Origin: Agreia sp. COWG
Lineage (GTDB): Bacteria; Actinomycetota; Actinomycetes; Actinomycetales; Microbacteriaceae
DNA: 64,000 nucleotides
NCBI RefSeq assembly: GCF_904528075.1
Contig: NZ_LR882035.1
Location: 1,116,001-1,180,000 of the forward strand
Direction: 5' to 3'
Shown: piece after piece, positions 62,375 through 64,000 of the stretch
Numbering within the stretch: position 1 is the stretch's first letter
Layout: each line of letters begins with the position of its first letter
The notes under the pieces: model-generated
What the model saw: only the letters and a program-made list of their open reading frames with translations
The model's database searches: none
Told to the model about the DNA's origin: nothing
Translations under genes and position numbers: made by a program

Positions 62375-63721
62375 GTGAAGACCACGGTCGAACAGCTCAC
62401 CCCGACACGCGTGAAAATCGCCATCTCGGTCACCCCCGACGAGCTGAAGCCCAGCATTGATCATGCCTACGGCCACATCGCCGAGTCGATCAACATCCCC
62501 GGCTTCCGCAAGGGCAAGGTTCCGCCGCCCCTGATCGACCAGCGCGTCGGCAAGGAAGCCGTTCTCGAGCACGCCGTCAACGACGGCCTCGACGGCTTCT
62601 ACCGCCAGGCGATCACCGAGAACGAGCTGCGCCCCCTGGGCAAGCCGAGCGCCGACATCGTCGAGTGGCCCAGCAACAAAGACTTCTCCGGTGACCTCGA
62701 GCTCGCGATCGAGGTCGACGTGCGTCCCGAGATTACCCTGCCCGACTACGAGGCCCTCGAGGTCGTCGTCGACGCCGTCGAGGTGGCCGACGAAGACATC
62801 GAGACCGAGCTTCAGAACCTGCGCAGCCGCTTCGGCACGCTGGTGACCGTCGACCGTCCGGCCAAGACCGGCGACTTCGCCCAGCTCGACCTGGTCGCCA
62901 CCATCGACGACGTCGAGGTCGACAAGGCCACGGGCATCTCCTACGAGGTCGGCTCCGGCGAACTGCTCGAGGGCATCGATGAGGCGCTCGACGCGCTCAG
63001 CGCCGGCGAGTCCACCACGTTCGAGGCCCCGCTGCTCGGTGGAGACCACGCCGGATCCGACGCCCTCGTGTCGGTCACCCTGCTGGCCGTCAAGGAGCGC
63101 GAGCTTCCCGAGGCCGATGACGACTTCGCCCAGATCGCCAGCGAGTTCGACACGCTCGACGAACTGAAGGCCGACCTCAAGAACACGGTCGCCAAGCAGA
63201 AGGCGTTCGGCCAGGCATCCGCCGCCCGCACCAAGCTGGTCGAGACGCTGCTCGAGAAGGTCGACGTGGCCGTGCCGCCCGCCCTGATCGAAGACGAGGT
63301 GCACCGTCACCTCGAGGGCGAGAACCGCCTCGAGGACGACGAGCACCGCGCTGAGGTCACCGCCTCGAGCGAGAGCACGTTCCGCACCCAGATCCTTCTC
63401 GACGCGGTCGCCGAGAAGGAAGAGGTCAAGGTCGGCCAGGACGAGCTCACGCAGTACCTCGTTCAGAGCGCCGCCCAGTACGGCATGGAGCCGAACGAGT
63501 TCGTTCAGGCCCTCGACCAGGGCGGCCAGATTCCCGCCATGGTCGGCGAGGTGGCACGCAACAAGGCCCTCGCCATCCTGCTCGGCAAGGCCAAGGTCGT
63601 CGACACCGACGGCAAGACGATCGACCTCAAGGAGTTCGCCGCCGTCGTGTCCGAGCCCGACGACGCGATCGACGAGCACGAGGGTCACGACCACGATGAC
63701 CACGAAGGTCACAACCACTAA
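62375..63721 (+). CDS. tig: Trigger factor
   Basis: The ribosome-bound chaperone and prolyl isomerase that meets nascent chains at the exit tunnel. The 448-residue protein has the ribosome-binding loop signature G-F-R-K-G-K-V-P-P near residues 44-52, a PPIase domain (G-D-F-A-Q-L-D, about 160-240) and the helical C-terminal chaperone domain. It ends in a His/Asp/Glu-rich tail ([12 protein letters not shown]), a metal-binding feature common in actinobacterial trigger factors. The GTG is preceded by AGGAGAA. It is usually followed by clpP; here a terminator follows instead and the next gene is on the other strand. Confidence 0.95.
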   Translation: MKTTVEQLTPTRVKIAISVTPDELKPSIDHAYGHIAESINIPGFRKGKVPPPLIDQRVGKEAVLEHAVNDGLDGFYRQAITENELRPLGKPSADIVEWPSNKDFSGDLELAIEVDVRPEITLPDYEALEVVVDAVEVADEDIETELQNLRSRFGTLVTVDRPAKTGDFAQLDLVATIDDVEVDKATGISYEVGSGELLEGIDEALDALSAGESTTFEAPLLGGDHAGSDALVSVTLLAVKERELPEADDDFAQIASEFDTLDELKADLKNTVAKQKAFGQASAARTKLVETLLEKVDVAVPPALIEDEVHRHLEGENRLEDDEHRAEVTASSESTFRTQILLDAVAEKEEVKVGQDELTQYLVQSAAQYGMEPNEFVQALDQGGQIPAMVGEVARNKALAILLGKAKVVDTDGKTIDLKEFAAVVSEPDDAIDEHEGHDHDDHEGHNH

Positions 63722-63732
63722 GACGGCGCAAT

Positions 63733-63775
63733 AACGAAGGGCCCGGCACGCGTCACGCGCGCCGGGCCCTTCGTT
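63733..63775 (+). terminator. Terminator after tig
   Basis: A 15-bp stem (AACGAAGGGCCCGGC and complement) followed by GTTTCG. It lies between the convergent tig and the partial minus-strand gene. Confidence 0.85.
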
Positions 63776-63807
63776 GTTTCGCGAGTGCTCAGGCGGGACC
63801 TATCGGG

Positions 63808-63999
63808 TCACTCGACCTCGAAGGCGTGGCCTAGCTTTTCGAGGACGTCCCGCGCGTGACGGGAGCACTCCCGAGCATCCGGTGCTGGCTCGAGGCCGAG
63901 CAGCCGGCGCCGATGGGGCTCGCCCAGCAGCAGTGAGTACAGCGCCTCCGCGTCAGCGCTGTCGGCGTGCTCATCGTGGCGCTCGAGCGTCGAGAGCAG
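63808..63999 (-). CDS. C-terminal part of an unidentified protein (5' end outside window)
   Basis: On the minus strand the frame is open from the window edge to a TGA at 63808-63810. The visible 63 residues are charged and helical (for example L-L-S-T-L-E-R-H-D-E and A-R-D-V-L-E-K-L-G-H-A-F-E-V-E at the end) with a R-R-R-L-L-G-L segment. Codon use is like that of the neighbours. It is too short to assign a family. Confidence 0.45.
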   Translation of the reverse strand: MLSTLERHDEHADSADAEALYSLLLGEPHRRRLLGLEPAPDARECSRHARDVLEKLGHAFEVE

Positions 64000-64000
64000 G

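Overview
The window is a gene-dense (no gap above 300 bp), GC-rich stretch of bacterial chromosome. Gene content and order suggest an actinobacterium of the order Micrococcales, most likely a Microbacteriaceae. The signs are: NAD-dependent ligase with an expanded C-terminal half; gatCAB; GlgX/TreY/TreZ; EttA; an F420-type LLM oxidoreductase; actinobacterial small membrane proteins; and many genes whose start lies six bases after a TANNNT box (leaderless-type promoters). I see no insertion sequence, prophage, CRISPR array or rRNA. Four tRNAs are present: His(GTG), Arg(TCT), Gly(TCC), Pro(TGG).

Layout. 1-1.7 kb: catalase 3' end, thioredoxin, small membrane protein. 1.8-8.9 kb: mnmA-ligA and gatC-gatA-gatB, tRNA and DNA maintenance genes in tight operons. 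9-12.9 kb: SDR, DinB-like enzyme, GNAT, acyl-CoA ligase. 13.0-16.7 kb: a three-gene type III polyketide operon (synthase, ICMT-type methyltransferase, flavoprotein) laid out like srsABC of phenolic-lipid biosynthesis, divergent from the acyl-CoA ligase and followed by an MpaB-like oxygenase. 16.7-20.8 kb: aldo/keto reductase, YidC-like insertase, DUF1697, dinB. 20.9-27.2 kb: glgX-treY-treZ trehalose operon. 28.3-32.7 kb: GerW-like protein, then a TPP riboswitch controlling ykoE-ykoD-ykoC (ECF thiamin-precursor transporter) and a coupled P-loop kinase. 32.7-35.5 kb: a PBP5-like protein that has lost catalytic motifs, a minizincin, tRNA-His, orn, tRNA-Arg. 36.0-38.9 kb: a flavin-based electron-transfer operon (FMN-binding lipoprotein, ApbE flavin transferase, NqrB/RnfD-like membrane domain fused to a ferredoxin-reductase-like module). 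39-49.6 kb: aldo/keto reductase, SSB paralogue, EttA, thioesterases, HtrA-like protease, globin, MscS. 49.7-57.9 kb: pepN, rpiB-nei-paiB-amidohydrolase, PPK2, Dps. 58-64 kb: a very large polytopic zinc-ribbon membrane protein, tRNA-Gly, tRNA-Pro and trigger factor.

The most interesting items are the flavinylation electron-transfer operon, the srs-like polyketide operon beside an acyl-CoA ligase, the PBP5-like pseudoenzyme, a pair of IdeR/DtxR-like boxes 32 bp apart upstream of dps, and the repeated leaderless promoter geometry. Functions come from family motifs read by eye; no database search was run.
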